Positions 1 through 4,960 of a stretch of 8,521 nucleotides of DNA are shown here, piece after piece. The notes under the pieces are model-generated. The model did not search any database. It had not been told where the DNA came from and saw nothing but the letters and a program-made list of their open reading frames with translations. The translations under genes were made by a program, and so were the position numbers. The DNA is from CAZQIC01 sp964593555 (lineage in GTDB: Bacteria; Bacteroidota; Bacteroidia; JAFLBG01), in assembly GCA_964593555.1 (NCBI GenBank), contig CAZQIC010000168.1, positions 1 through 8,521 on the forward strand, in the 5' to 3' direction. Position 1 is the first letter of the stretch, and each line of letters opens with the position of its first letter.

Positions 1-67
1 CCCTAAGTGCTTGAAAATCATCAATAAAGTTCGATAAATCCAACCCGTAGGGTACTTCTAAGTACGC
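1..67 (-). other. Possible gene end or fragment at the left edge, orientation unresolved
   Basis: Two short frames compete here. On the minus strand a frame is open from 67 to the window edge, just after a TGA at 70-68, and reads protein-like (EVPYGLDLSNFIDDF...). It has no ATG, only a possible TTG at 43-41, so it would be the start of a gene running off the window or a remnant. On the plus strand, bases 2-37 read PKCLKIINKVR and then TAA, which would be the C-terminus of an upstream rightward gene. The rightward terminator at 65-96 favours the plus-strand reading, while residue composition favours the minus-strand one. I cannot choose between them, and no family is recognisable from so little sequence. 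Confidence 0.25.
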
Positions 68-96
68 TCAATTTCGAAAGAGATTGAGCGTTTTTT
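65..96 (+). terminator. Rho-independent terminator
   Basis: An 8 bp perfect stem, CGCTCAAT (65-72) with ATTGAGCG (83-90), encloses a 10-base loop and is followed at once by six T residues (91-96). On the plus strand this is a textbook intrinsic terminator, so it probably ends a rightward transcript entering from before the window. On the minus strand the T-run would precede the stem, so it is a poorer terminator for the leftward repressor gene, although it is the only strong hairpin after that gene. A second perfect inverted repeat, GTACTT/AAGTAC with a 2-base spacer, lies immediately before it at 52-65. Confidence 0.75.
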
Positions 97-131
97 AATC
101 AATGACCTCCATACGTGGGTATAAAATAGAT

Positions 132-839
132 TCAAATTTTATTCTCTTTTTTTCCAACCACTTTACCTTCCTCTAATAAAGCAATGTATTTCTGTGACAC
201 GTCAAATAATTGTTTTTCCTTCGCTCTTAACTCGTCATTTTTCCCTTTTAACTCCTCATTTTTTTCTTTGATCGCCTTCTCGTGTCGGGCAAGAGTTTTT
301 TTTAAATCTCCAACTTCATTTTTTAATCCTGAGTTTTGATTTGTTACCTTCTCTACAAAATCTTTCATTTCTTTTCGATGCTGCTTGTTGGGTAGGCCAT
401 TAATTATTTTCATAGTGGTATGTATGTCCCCCTTATGATTGTCACCATTAATAATTGCCCCTTGAATGAACTTACCAATTTTACTATTTGAGATATTATT
501 TGTATTTCCCGAGCGCCCTTCATTTACGGTAAAGCCATCACGAATAAGCTGTTCTCTTTCTGATTTTTTTAGTAAAAAGAAATTATTTGAATTTGCTCCA
601 AGTATATTAACTAAGCGCAGCATCATATCAAATGATACATACCTGTTTTCATTGCTTTTTAGCTTTGAAATATAAGCCTGATTTAACTCTATATAGGAAG
701 CTAATTCACTTTCCGTTGTAATTTCAGTGTATAGTCTTTTGTTGACTATTTCCTCGATTATTTCAAGAAAATTTACCGTAACCAACCTATTTAGTTGATT
801 TTTCGACATTTCGTTAATAATACTATTTGCCTGTTTCAT
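132..839 (-). CDS. XRE/Cro-CI-like repressor with C-terminal coiled coil
   Basis: This 235-residue protein is probably the master repressor of the element. Residues ~20-95 form a Cro/CI-type helix-turn-helix domain. The HTH is around residues 43-61 (ESELASYIELNQAYISKLKS), followed by the helix containing FDMMLRLVNILG. Residues ~106-150 are an Asn/Gly/Ile-rich linker (NISNSKIGKFIQGAIINGDN), a style I associate with Bacteroidota regulators. Residues ~165-225 are Lys/Glu-rich with heptad character and probably form a coiled coil for oligomerisation. There is no S24/LexA-like peptidase domain, so release by RecA-stimulated self-cleavage is unlikely. The gene is divergent from the small HTH gene at 998, with a 158 bp operator-rich region between, which points to autoregulation plus repression of the rightward operon. 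The ATG at 839-837 fits the domain start. The specific DNA target is inferred from context. Confidence 0.85.
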   Translation of the reverse strand: MKQANSIINEMSKNQLNRLVTVNFLEIIEEIVNKRLYTEITTESELASYIELNQAYISKLKSNENRYVSFDMMLRLVNILGANSNNFFLLKKSEREQLIRDGFTVNEGRSGNTNNISNSKIGKFIQGAIINGDNHKGDIHTTMKIINGLPNKQHRKEMKDFVEKVTNQNSGLKNEVGDLKKTLARHEKAIKEKNEELKGKNDELRAKEKQLFDVSQKYIALLEEGKVVGKKENKI

Positions 840-859
840 AGGTAGTTAGGTTAATTTAG

Positions 860-873
860 TTACCATTATGGAA
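860..873. promoter_or_regulatory. Operator site O1 (diverged copy)
   Basis: TTACCATTATGGAA matches the consensus TTACCAATTTGGAA at all but two or three central positions and keeps both outer half-sites, TTACCA and TGGAA. It lies about 20 bp upstream of the repressor start codon, within the predicted leader of the repressor transcript. A protein bound here would block or dampen repressor synthesis. Confidence 0.65.
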
Positions 874-874
874 C

Positions 875-888
875 TTCCAATTTGGTAA
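875..888. promoter_or_regulatory. Operator site O2
   Basis: TTCCAATTTGGTAA is the reverse-oriented form of the operator. The core CCAA-N-TTGG is a perfect palindrome around one central base. The TTTG at 881-884 inside it is also the -33 element of the rightward promoter, and the predicted start of the leftward transcript (~885) falls inside it. Occupancy should therefore affect both promoters. Confidence 0.75.
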
Positions 889-913
889 GTTCAAATAAAT
901 TATTATACATTTG
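881..913 (+). promoter_or_regulatory. Promoter of the rightward early operon
   Basis: TTTG at 881-884 and TACATTTG at 906-913 are separated by 21 bases. They match the Bacteroidota primary-sigma consensus TTTG / TAnnTTTG perfectly at the defined positions. Transcription should start near 920, giving a leader of about 78 nt before the ATG at 998. The -33 element lies inside O2 and the start site inside O3, so repressor binding would occlude it. Confidence 0.7.
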
Positions 914-923
914 CCATTCCAAA
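892..923 (-). promoter_or_regulatory. Promoter of the leftward repressor gene
   Basis: Reading the minus strand, TTTG at 923-920 is followed after 20 bases by TTTATTTG at 899-892, one mismatch from the -7 consensus TAnnTTTG. Predicted start is near 885, inside O2. It interleaves with the rightward promoter so that the -33 element of each lies at the start site of the other, and the two are unlikely to be used at once. A perfect -7 match (TATCTTTG, 949-942) is an alternative, but I see no -33 element for it. Confidence 0.55.
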
Positions 924-930
924 TTGGTAA
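917..930. promoter_or_regulatory. Operator site O3
   Basis: TTCCAAATTGGTAA has the exact consensus in reverse orientation (reverse complement TTACCAATTTGGAA). It covers the predicted start of the rightward transcript (~920). The CAAA at 920-923 within it reads TTTG on the minus strand and serves as the -33 element of the leftward promoter. It mirrors O2, 42 bp away centre to centre. Confidence 0.75.
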
Positions 931-937
931 TTAATAT

Positions 938-951
938 TTACCAAAGATACA
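938..951. promoter_or_regulatory. Operator half-site between O3 and O4
   Basis: TTACCAAAGATACA keeps the left half TTACCA of the operator but not the right half. It is centred 21 bp from O3 and 20 bp from O4, about two helical turns each way, which suggests a weak cooperative site rather than chance. It overlaps a CAAAGATA that reads TATCTTTG on the minus strand, a perfect match to the -7 consensus, so it could also be part of a second, upstream repressor promoter. Confidence 0.4.
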
Positions 952-957
952 ACTAAA

Positions 958-971
958 TTACCAATTTGGAT
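958..971. promoter_or_regulatory. Operator site O4
   Basis: TTACCAATTTGGAT matches 13 of 14 positions of the consensus in forward orientation. It lies in the leader of the rightward transcript, 26 bp before the start codon at 998, where a bound protein could act as a roadblock or load cooperatively with O3, about four helical turns away. Confidence 0.7.
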
Positions 972-997
972 AAAAACTTTTACAAGACAGAGAAAAA

Positions 998-1249
998 ATG
1001 TTTACACAATCAGATGTTAATATCCTCAAAAGGGAGTTGCCCACAAGTGCTGTAATGGAGATAAATAAAAGAACTGGCATATCCCGACCTACTATTTATC
1101 GCTTTTTAAACGGTGAAAAAATTCGCACCAGGTTTCAAATACGGATTTATACAACAGCATTAAAAATTATTGAACGGGACAAAATAACAACCGGAAAAAT
1201 TAAACAAGAACGCTCCCGGATTCTCAATGGAGACTTTGATAGCGAGTAA
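998..1249 (+). CDS. Small Cro-like helix-turn-helix protein
   Basis: This 83-residue basic protein has a predicted helix-turn-helix at residues ~17-40 (AVMEINKRTGISRPTIYRFL), with the typical shape of a DNA-recognition helix after GISRPTI. Residues 43-62 form an amphipathic helix, and the tail is charged and probably flexible. It is the first gene of the rightward operon and faces the repressor across the shared operators. By position it would be the Cro-like antagonist that shuts off repressor synthesis, though size and position are the only evidence for that role. The start at 998 follows an A-rich leader without a clear Shine-Dalgarno. It could instead be an activator or a structural DNA-binding protein. 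Confidence 0.7.
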   Translation: MFTQSDVNILKRELPTSAVMEINKRTGISRPTIYRFLNGEKIRTRFQIRIYTTALKIIERDKITTGKIKQERSRILNGDFDSE

Positions 1250-1261
1250 TAAAAATAAATA

Positions 1262-1267
1262 AGGAGG
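1262..1267 (+). promoter_or_regulatory. Strong Shine-Dalgarno before the excisionase-like gene
   Basis: AGGAGG lies 11 bases before the ATG at 1279. It stands out because the neighbouring genes lack a clear purine-rich site, as is usual in Bacteroidota. It fixes the start of the downstream gene and suggests stronger or independently set translation of that product. Confidence 0.55.
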
Positions 1268-1278
1268 AAAATTCATCA

Positions 1279-1554
1279 ATGGAAATAATAGTATTTGAAA
1301 AGGAAACCTATTGGAAAATGCAAACGGAACTGATGAAAATGTTTCGTGAAAGTCTTAAAGAGGCAAGCAAACCAGCAGATGACTGGATTTCAACCGAAGA
1401 AGCAAAATTACTCTTGGGTGTAAAAAGCAAATCTAAAATGCAGCAATTGCGAGATACGAATGCCATTAAATTTTCTAAGCACGGAAAAAAACTAATTCAG
1501 TATTCCAAGTCGAGCATTCTTGATTATCTAAAGAAAAATATACCTGCCTACTAA
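1279..1554 (+). CDS. Excisionase-like / MerR-type helix-turn-helix protein
   Basis: This 91-residue protein has a short helical N-terminus (residues ~8-30) and a helix-turn-helix of the HTH_17/excisionase type at residues ~36-85. The signature is WISTEEAKLLLGVKSKSKMQQLRD, then NAIKFSKHGKKLIQYSKSSI and a final helix LDYLKK. In this family the first helices read DNA and the basic hairpin (KHGKKLIQY) forms the wing. Such proteins are common in Bacteroidota integrative elements and act as recombination directionality factors or small regulators. No integrase is in the window, so the excisionase role is an inference. The gene is 29 bp after the Cro-like gene and belongs to the same operon. Confidence 0.75.
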   Translation: MEIIVFEKETYWKMQTELMKMFRESLKEASKPADDWISTEEAKLLLGVKSKSKMQQLRDTNAIKFSKHGKKLIQYSKSSILDYLKKNIPAY

Positions 1555-1565
1555 TTACTGTTAAA

Positions 1566-1904
1566 ATGAAGTACGAAGAAAATAGAAGTCAGATATGGTT
1601 TAAAGTTCTCACACCTGAAGGGAGGGATTTAGACAATGAAATGAAAAAATGGTTTCTTCCTGAAGGGGTGAAAAAGGGTGAATGGTTTACTTCCGGTTGC
1701 AGGATAGGAACCTGGCTGGTATTAAATCCAAAGGAGTTCATGCAGAAAACCAACAGAGTTTTTGTTGTTGAATTAGGTGAAGAAGAACCAATCGTTGAAT
1801 TGCCTGGAATCATTTGGGTAAGAAAAGTACGATTGGTTAGAGAAGCTACCAACCTTGATCTTAAAGGCTTTGGCATTTTCAGAGCTTTTCGACAAATAGT
1901 TTAA
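1566..1904 (+). CDS. Hypothetical protein, 112 aa
   Basis: I do not recognise the family. The protein is soluble and predicted mostly beta-rich, with a tryptophan-rich first half (IWFKVL, KKWFLP, EWFTSGCRIGTWLVL). An acidic turn (ELGEEEPIVELPGIIWV) and a basic beta-strand/tail region (RKVRLVREATN, IFRAFRQIV) follow. The compact alternation of strands suggests a small single domain. There is no signal peptide or membrane segment. It starts 11 bp after the excisionase-like gene and ends 10 bp before the next, so it is part of the same transcript. The overlapping reverse-strand frame at 1589-1876 is a shadow. Confidence 0.6.
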   Translation: MKYEENRSQIWFKVLTPEGRDLDNEMKKWFLPEGVKKGEWFTSGCRIGTWLVLNPKEFMQKTNRVFVVELGEEEPIVELPGIIWVRKVRLVREATNLDLKGFGIFRAFRQIV

Positions 1905-1914
1905 TCAAATCATA

Positions 1915-2337
1915 ATGAGATGCAGCAATACATACAACGATCAAAAACAAAGTACACAACCATTATGGACGCATGGAGCGATGTTACAAAGAATACCGAT
2001 CTCACACAAAAAAGTGTTGGTCGTGCACACACACGGTTCTATTGGAAATGGAAAATTCTTAGAACAAAGTCCTCAATTAATAAATAGTCACAGTATGCAC
2101 GTTCAGCCAATCAGTTGGGAATATATCGGAGAAGAAAAGTGTTTATGGTTAGGAAAAACTAATGGGCTGTTGTCGCACATCGAAATTTATATCATACCGA
2201 AAGAAAAAATTTCCGATGAATATCTGATAAGTGCAAATATAAATGGCTTTGTAACCCATACTACTTGGGGGATTGAAAAAACAAAAGCGAAAGCACAGGA
2301 TCTATTGAATAGCTATGCGATCAGTCTCATTCTGTAA
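1915..2337 (+). CDS. Hypothetical protein, 140 aa, beta-rich with C-terminal helix
   Basis: The family is not recognised. The first ~30 residues are polar and probably disordered, and Met23 (AMLQRIPI) is a possible alternative start. The second half has strands WEYIGEEKCLWLGKT, HIEIYII and YLISANING, then a helix with TKAKAQDLLNSYAISLIL at the end. This resembles the fold style of many small phage-borne proteins that end in a helix with an AK..AQ pattern, but that likeness is visual only. No membrane segment is present. It lies in the rightward run with 10 bp to the gene before and 19 bp to the gene after. Confidence 0.55.
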   Translation: MRCSNTYNDQKQSTQPLWTHGAMLQRIPISHKKVLVVHTHGSIGNGKFLEQSPQLINSHSMHVQPISWEYIGEEKCLWLGKTNGLLSHIEIYIIPKEKISDEYLISANINGFVTHTTWGIEKTKAKAQDLLNSYAISLIL

Positions 2338-2356
2338 AAATAAAAAATAAAATAAA

Positions 2357-2665
2357 ATGGATATACGTTTAGAATACTCGCCAATCGAAGGAAAGTTTAA
2401 CCAAGCACAAGCAGCGGATCCCACTGACGTTGCTAATGGTTACAAAACACTTTGCTGTTTTGTGGCTGTTGAAAGAGCCACCCGGTTTACCGATGCAGTT
2501 CTTATCAAATACCCTGAACTAAGTTCCGGTACTGGCCAGTTCTTCCCTTCCTTCTCAGCAATGAAAGATGAGCTGTATCAATTCGTAGTAGAAGATGTAA
2601 AACTATTGGAGCAGCAGATGAATACAACTTATAAACGGAGAGTACAACTATTCAATCAACACTAA
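2357..2665 (+). CDS. Hypothetical protein, 102 aa, mainly helical
   Basis: The family is not recognised. The sequence suggests a small helical protein: a central helix around residues 27-50 (YKTLCCFVAVERATRFTDAVL), a loop rich in Gly/Ser/Pro/Phe (SSGTGQFFPSFSAM), then a long C-terminal helix with acidic and amphipathic character (KDELYQFVVEDVKLLEQQM). The tail is basic. It is cytoplasmic by composition. It follows an A-rich 19 bp gap and precedes the small membrane protein by 13 bp, in the same operon. It might be an adaptor or a subunit, but nothing in the sequence proves a role. Confidence 0.55.
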   Translation: MDIRLEYSPIEGKFNQAQAADPTDVANGYKTLCCFVAVERATRFTDAVLIKYPELSSGTGQFFPSFSAMKDELYQFVVEDVKLLEQQMNTTYKRRVQLFNQH

Positions 2666-2678
2666 AACCTAAAAAAAT

Positions 2679-2843
2679 ATGAAATCATTAAAATTTCTAA
2701 AAGGCTTACTATTCCTATTGATTATAGTCTTGTCAGTGGTACTGAACATCGTAGAAGAAATAATCAAATTTATTTTTTCGCTGAAAAGCAAAATAATTCT
2801 CAACTACCAATTAACGATGTTTTTCAAGCAACTAACAAGATAA
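2679..2843 (+). CDS. Small single-pass membrane protein, 54 aa
   Basis: An ATG at 2679 opens a 54-codon frame ending in TAA at 2841-2843, filling what would otherwise be a 185 bp gap in a tight operon. Residues ~1-8 are basic (MKSLKFLK) and residues ~9-24 are strongly hydrophobic (GLLFLLIIVLSVVLNI). An amphipathic helix (VEEIIKFIFSLKSK) and a basic tail follow. This looks like a single membrane span with the N-terminus inside. The stop is 7 bp before the start of the winged-helix gene, which suggests coupled translation. It could be a small membrane anchor, a toxin-like or holin-like peptide, or a signal-peptide-like leader. The sequence does not decide. Confidence 0.55.
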   Translation: MKSLKFLKGLLFLLIIVLSVVLNIVEEIIKFIFSLKSKIILNYQLTMFFKQLTR

Positions 2844-2850
2844 AACTACT

Positions 2851-4122
2851 ATGATCGTAATACATTACCCAACCGCTTATAAGGCGTTAGATTGCTTTAT
2901 AGACACTTTCAATGAGAATGTGGTGAATAAGAAAGACAGGCTCCGTACAGGTGCAGTAATGACGGCCAAAGAGCTTATAAGGATTTATGGTATATCCTTG
3001 CTGAAGTCAAACGGATATCAGCAAGTACAAGCAGAAAATCTCCCAACCCTTCAAACCAACAACAAGCAGCTTGCAAAATTAGTCAAGTGCAGCTCCCGGA
3101 CAATTCAACGGCACATACTCAAACTTCGCTCTGCCGGAATCGTTACCAATAAAATATTTCACGGTTCAAATTCCAATTTTGAGGTGTTAATAAACCCAAA
3201 AATATTGTTAGTAAAGCAGAAATTAAATGTTGATAACGCAAAAAAAGAGTTCCAGGAGGCTTTGATCCAATCTAAGAAAAACGAAGCAAAATCAGGCTTT
3301 TTAAAAATTCAAAAGACAAATTGTCCTGATACATATTGTAGTAACACAAGTAACAAAATAAATAATATAATAATAGCTGTTGATAACTCTGAAATTAAAA
3401 GGAGTTCGCTATCGCTCACGCCTGAAAATGATAAAGGCAACGGAACAGGATACATCGGAGGATACACAGGGGAAATTGTTCAGGTTTCCTTAGAAAAACA
3501 AGAAAAAATTGAAGAAAAAAATATTCAAAATACAGGGGAAATTGTTCTGCGAGTGGACAAATTGGGCGACAGAAATATTCCGCCCGATCCCACTCGCGAC
3601 AATTCCCTAAATCTTTACGTCAGTTTACTATGGATGATGGCAAGAAATTTACTTTACAAAAGCGTTGATTTAACTGACCGACAGGTTTTAATTGCAAAAA
3701 AATTAATTAAAAAATTGTACGAACCGGTTTCAACACCGAATCTGTCAAACACTCACCAACACTACGTTCAGCGAATTTCGCTTGTTTCAAAATATCTCAA
3801 GAGGGATGTCAATCGCTACGTTCCCTTACCCTATCGCTACTTTGATACCAACAACCCCAATGGTTTTGTAGGTACAAAAAAATGGCATCAAGCTGACCAG
3901 CTTAGAAAAAAAGAAGTTGAACGAGAACTGACTTTGAGCCGAATAATCAGAAAATATCACAACAACGAAAAAAAAGAAACTGCAATTAAAAAACCATCGC
4001 TCCAGTTGTTCCGTGAGTGTGAAAACATCATCGGAAAATTCAATGATCCTTCATTGACACAACGCTTTCATGCTGCGGTTTTGAATCACGAAACATACCA
4101 ACAAATTTCATATAACAATTAA
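2851..4122 (+). CDS. Winged-helix DNA-binding protein, candidate replication initiator
   Basis: This 423-residue protein is the largest of the unassigned run. Residues ~67-118 form a winged helix-turn-helix: LQTNNKQLAKLVKCSSRTIQRHILKL is helix-turn-helix plus recognition helix, and AGIVTNKIFHGSNSNFEVLINP is the wing. A long polar linker (~130-250) is rich in Lys, Asn and Glu. The C-terminal part (~253-423) is helical with a distinctive stretch YVQRISLVSKYLKRDVNRYV then PLPYRYFDTNNPNGFVGTKKW. No helicase, primase, nickase or nuclease motif is visible. The N-terminal wHTH, long linker and separate helical C-terminus recall phage and plasmid initiators, as does the presence of repeats inside the gene. 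A transcriptional regulator is the main alternative. Met37 is a possible later start. Confidence 0.65.
   Translation: MIVIHYPTAYKALDCFIDTFNENVVNKKDRLRTGAVMTAKELIRIYGISLLKSNGYQQVQAENLPTLQTNNKQLAKLVKCSSRTIQRHILKLRSAGIVTNKIFHGSNSNFEVLINPKILLVKQKLNVDNAKKEFQEALIQSKKNEAKSGFLKIQKTNCPDTYCSNTSNKINNIIIAVDNSEIKRSSLSLTPENDKGNGTGYIGGYTGEIVQVSLEKQEKIEEKNIQNTGEIVLRVDKLGDRNIPPDPTRDNSLNLYVSLLWMMARNLLYKSVDLTDRQVLIAKKLIKKLYEPVSTPNLSNTHQHYVQRISLVSKYLKRDVNRYVPLPYRYFDTNNPNGFVGTKKWHQADQLRKKEVERELTLSRIIRKYHNNEKKETAIKKPSLQLFRECENIIGKFNDPSLTQRFHAAVLNHETYQQISYNN
3315..3325. repeat. Short inverted repeat GACAAATTGTC inside the winged-helix gene
   Basis: GACAA-A-TTGTC is a perfect 5 bp inverted repeat around one central base. 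Its core AAATTG recurs at 3473-3478, 3539-3544 and 3559-3564, the middle two within the 16 bp direct repeats. It could be a half-site pair for the encoded winged-helix protein; the sequence is short enough to be chance on its own. Confidence 0.3.
3355..3375. other. AT-only stretch within the linker-coding region
   Basis: Twenty-one consecutive A/T bases encode the Asn/Ile-rich linker part (KINNIII) of the winged-helix protein. Taken with the repeats downstream, this could be a DNA-unwinding element of an origin embedded in the gene. Asn/Ile/Lys codons in AT-rich DNA also produce such runs without function. Confidence 0.3.
3466..3547. repeat. Pair of 16 bp direct repeats (3466-3481 and 3532-3547)
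   Basis: ACAGGGGAAATTGTTC occurs twice, 66 bp apart start to start, in the same reading frame, giving TGEIV at residues 206-210 and 228-232. A 16 bp exact repeat inside a coding region is unlikely by chance. It may be an iteron pair, or the result of a small internal duplication whose remainder has diverged. Related shorter units (GGATACATCGG, GGATACACAGGGG) precede the first copy. Confidence 0.6.
3549..3597. repeat. Nested inverted repeat (hairpin) inside the winged-helix gene
   Basis: Outer arms GCGAGTGG (3549-3556) and CCACTCGC (3590-3597) are perfect complements, and inner arms GGGCG (3564-3568) and CGCCC (3581-3585) are too. The inner loop is 12 bases. The arms are GC-rich in a gene that is otherwise AT-rich. 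It begins one base after the second direct repeat. It encodes the DKLGDRNIPPDPTRD region, so a purely coding explanation is possible, but the nested pairing suggests a DNA or RNA structure. Confidence 0.55.
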
Positions 4123-4129
4123 AAGCAAA

Positions 4130-4513
4130 ATGGAAAAGTACACGAAAACTCACACAAGCAAAAAAGCATTACTATCTCATTTGGCAAAAATTAAAGCAAG
4201 GAATGGTCAGTATGAAATAAAAGGAAACACCATCACTTATTGGTTTGGCGATATTGGATTATACAATACACAGCAAAAGAGAATTGATTTTGTCAGCAAA
4301 AAAGGAAGTCTGTTGACATTCAAAAAACCTATTAGCTGGAAGGGAGAATCGAAAACTCAAATAATAAATTACGGATTAGAAAAGGACAGAAAATCGGGAG
4401 CTGTAAAGATTATAGGTTTCGGATATGATTCGCCCTGGTACAAGAGTACGAAGGAATTAATTGATGCTATGGATTGGGAAAAGATGTCCGAGTGGTATTC
4501 ATTATGGAAATAA
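4130..4513 (+). CDS. Hypothetical protein, 127 aa
   Basis: I do not recognise the family. A basic N-terminal helix (KKALLSHLAKIKARNG) leads into a strand-turn-strand region (YEIKGNTITYWFGD, KRIDFVSKKGSLLTF). Next comes a Lys/Ser-rich loop and a second strand (KIIGFGY), and the C-terminus is Trp-rich (WYKSTKELIDAMDWEKMSEWYSLW). It looks like a small soluble alpha/beta domain, with a basic face that could contact nucleic acid. The gene starts 7 bp after the winged-helix gene and is followed by a 39 bp A-rich gap. Overlapping frames at 4369-4563 (minus) and 4461-4664 (plus) are shadows. Confidence 0.6.
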   Translation: MEKYTKTHTSKKALLSHLAKIKARNGQYEIKGNTITYWFGDIGLYNTQQKRIDFVSKKGSLLTFKKPISWKGESKTQIINYGLEKDRKSGAVKIIGFGYDSPWYKSTKELIDAMDWEKMSEWYSLWK

Positions 4514-4552
4514 TAATTGTAAAAATAGTAACCAATTAAAACAAAAACAATC

Positions 4553-4960
4553 ATGCTTAACAATCCCTACATCGAAATGCAGACGAACAAAAGAGTTCAG
4601 AAGTTTCTGCTACACAAATCAACACAAGAAAATATTGAAGCTGCCAATGCAAAGCTGGTCATAGGAGCCAATGGAAAAGAAGTTTCTGTTCTTCTACTCA
4701 ATCAAAATACGATTGTTAAACCACTTGCCATCCGGGACATTGCGGCCTTTTTCGGAAAAGACTATGACGAAAATAATGAACGTGCTGTCATTTCATATTT
4801 AACAAAACTCGCAAAGGAAAATCAAATAGAACTTTCAAAAGTCAATGTGGTTATCTGTGAAACAAAAGGAAAGTTAGGCGCTCACTTATACGAAGATACA
4901 AAACACAAAAAGCGCATCTCAACATTTGATTTTTTAGCTCACCTTAATTCTACAAAATAA
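4553..4960 (+). CDS. Hypothetical protein, 135 aa
   Basis: The family is not recognised. The first ~30 residues are basic and helical (NKRVQKFLLHKSTQENIEAANAK). A beta hairpin (LVIGANGKEVSVLLLNQNTIV) is followed by an acidic, probably helical centre (LAIRDIAAFFGKDYDENNERAVISYLTKLAKENQI) and a strand plus Lys/His-rich turn (VNVVICETKGKL, KHKKRISTF). No catalytic motif is evident. The stop TAA shares its last A with the ATG of the next gene (TAATG at 4958-4962), so the two proteins are probably translated together and may work as a pair. Confidence 0.6.
   Translation: MLNNPYIEMQTNKRVQKFLLHKSTQENIEAANAKLVIGANGKEVSVLLLNQNTIVKPLAIRDIAAFFGKDYDENNERAVISYLTKLAKENQIELSKVNVVICETKGKLGAHLYEDTKHKKRISTFDFLAHLNSTK

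Larger units (their letters stand above)
840..997. promoter_or_regulatory. Divergent control region (repressor / early operon switch)
   Basis: This intergenic stretch separates the leftward repressor gene from the rightward operon. It holds four near-identical 14 bp interrupted palindromes, one half-site and two overlapping divergent promoters, each listed separately. Centres of the sites are at about 866.5, 881.5, 923.5, 944.5 (half-site) and 964.5. The last four are spaced 42, 21 and 20 bp apart, close to whole numbers of helical turns, so bound proteins would lie on one face of the DNA. The layout is that of a lysogeny-type bistable switch. Which protein binds (the 235-residue repressor, the 83-residue protein, or both) is inference. 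Confidence 0.8.

Noticed and set aside
466..675. 69-residue plus-strand frame
   Set aside because: It lies wholly inside the repressor gene on the opposite strand, with biased Phe/Ser/Leu composition typical of an antisense shadow.
1589..1876. 95-residue minus-strand frame
   Set aside because: It is antisense to the 112-residue hypothetical gene, which fits the operon spacing and direction.
3168..3182. Another operator copy (TTCCAATTTTGAGG)
   Set aside because: Only the left half fits. It lies inside coding sequence, and the right half and spacing are wrong.
4369..4664. Two overlapping frames, 4369-4563 minus and 4461-4664 plus
   Set aside because: Both overlap the 127- and 135-residue genes and have Ser/Phe or Cys/Asn/Gln-rich shadow composition. 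Neither has its own spacing or start signal.
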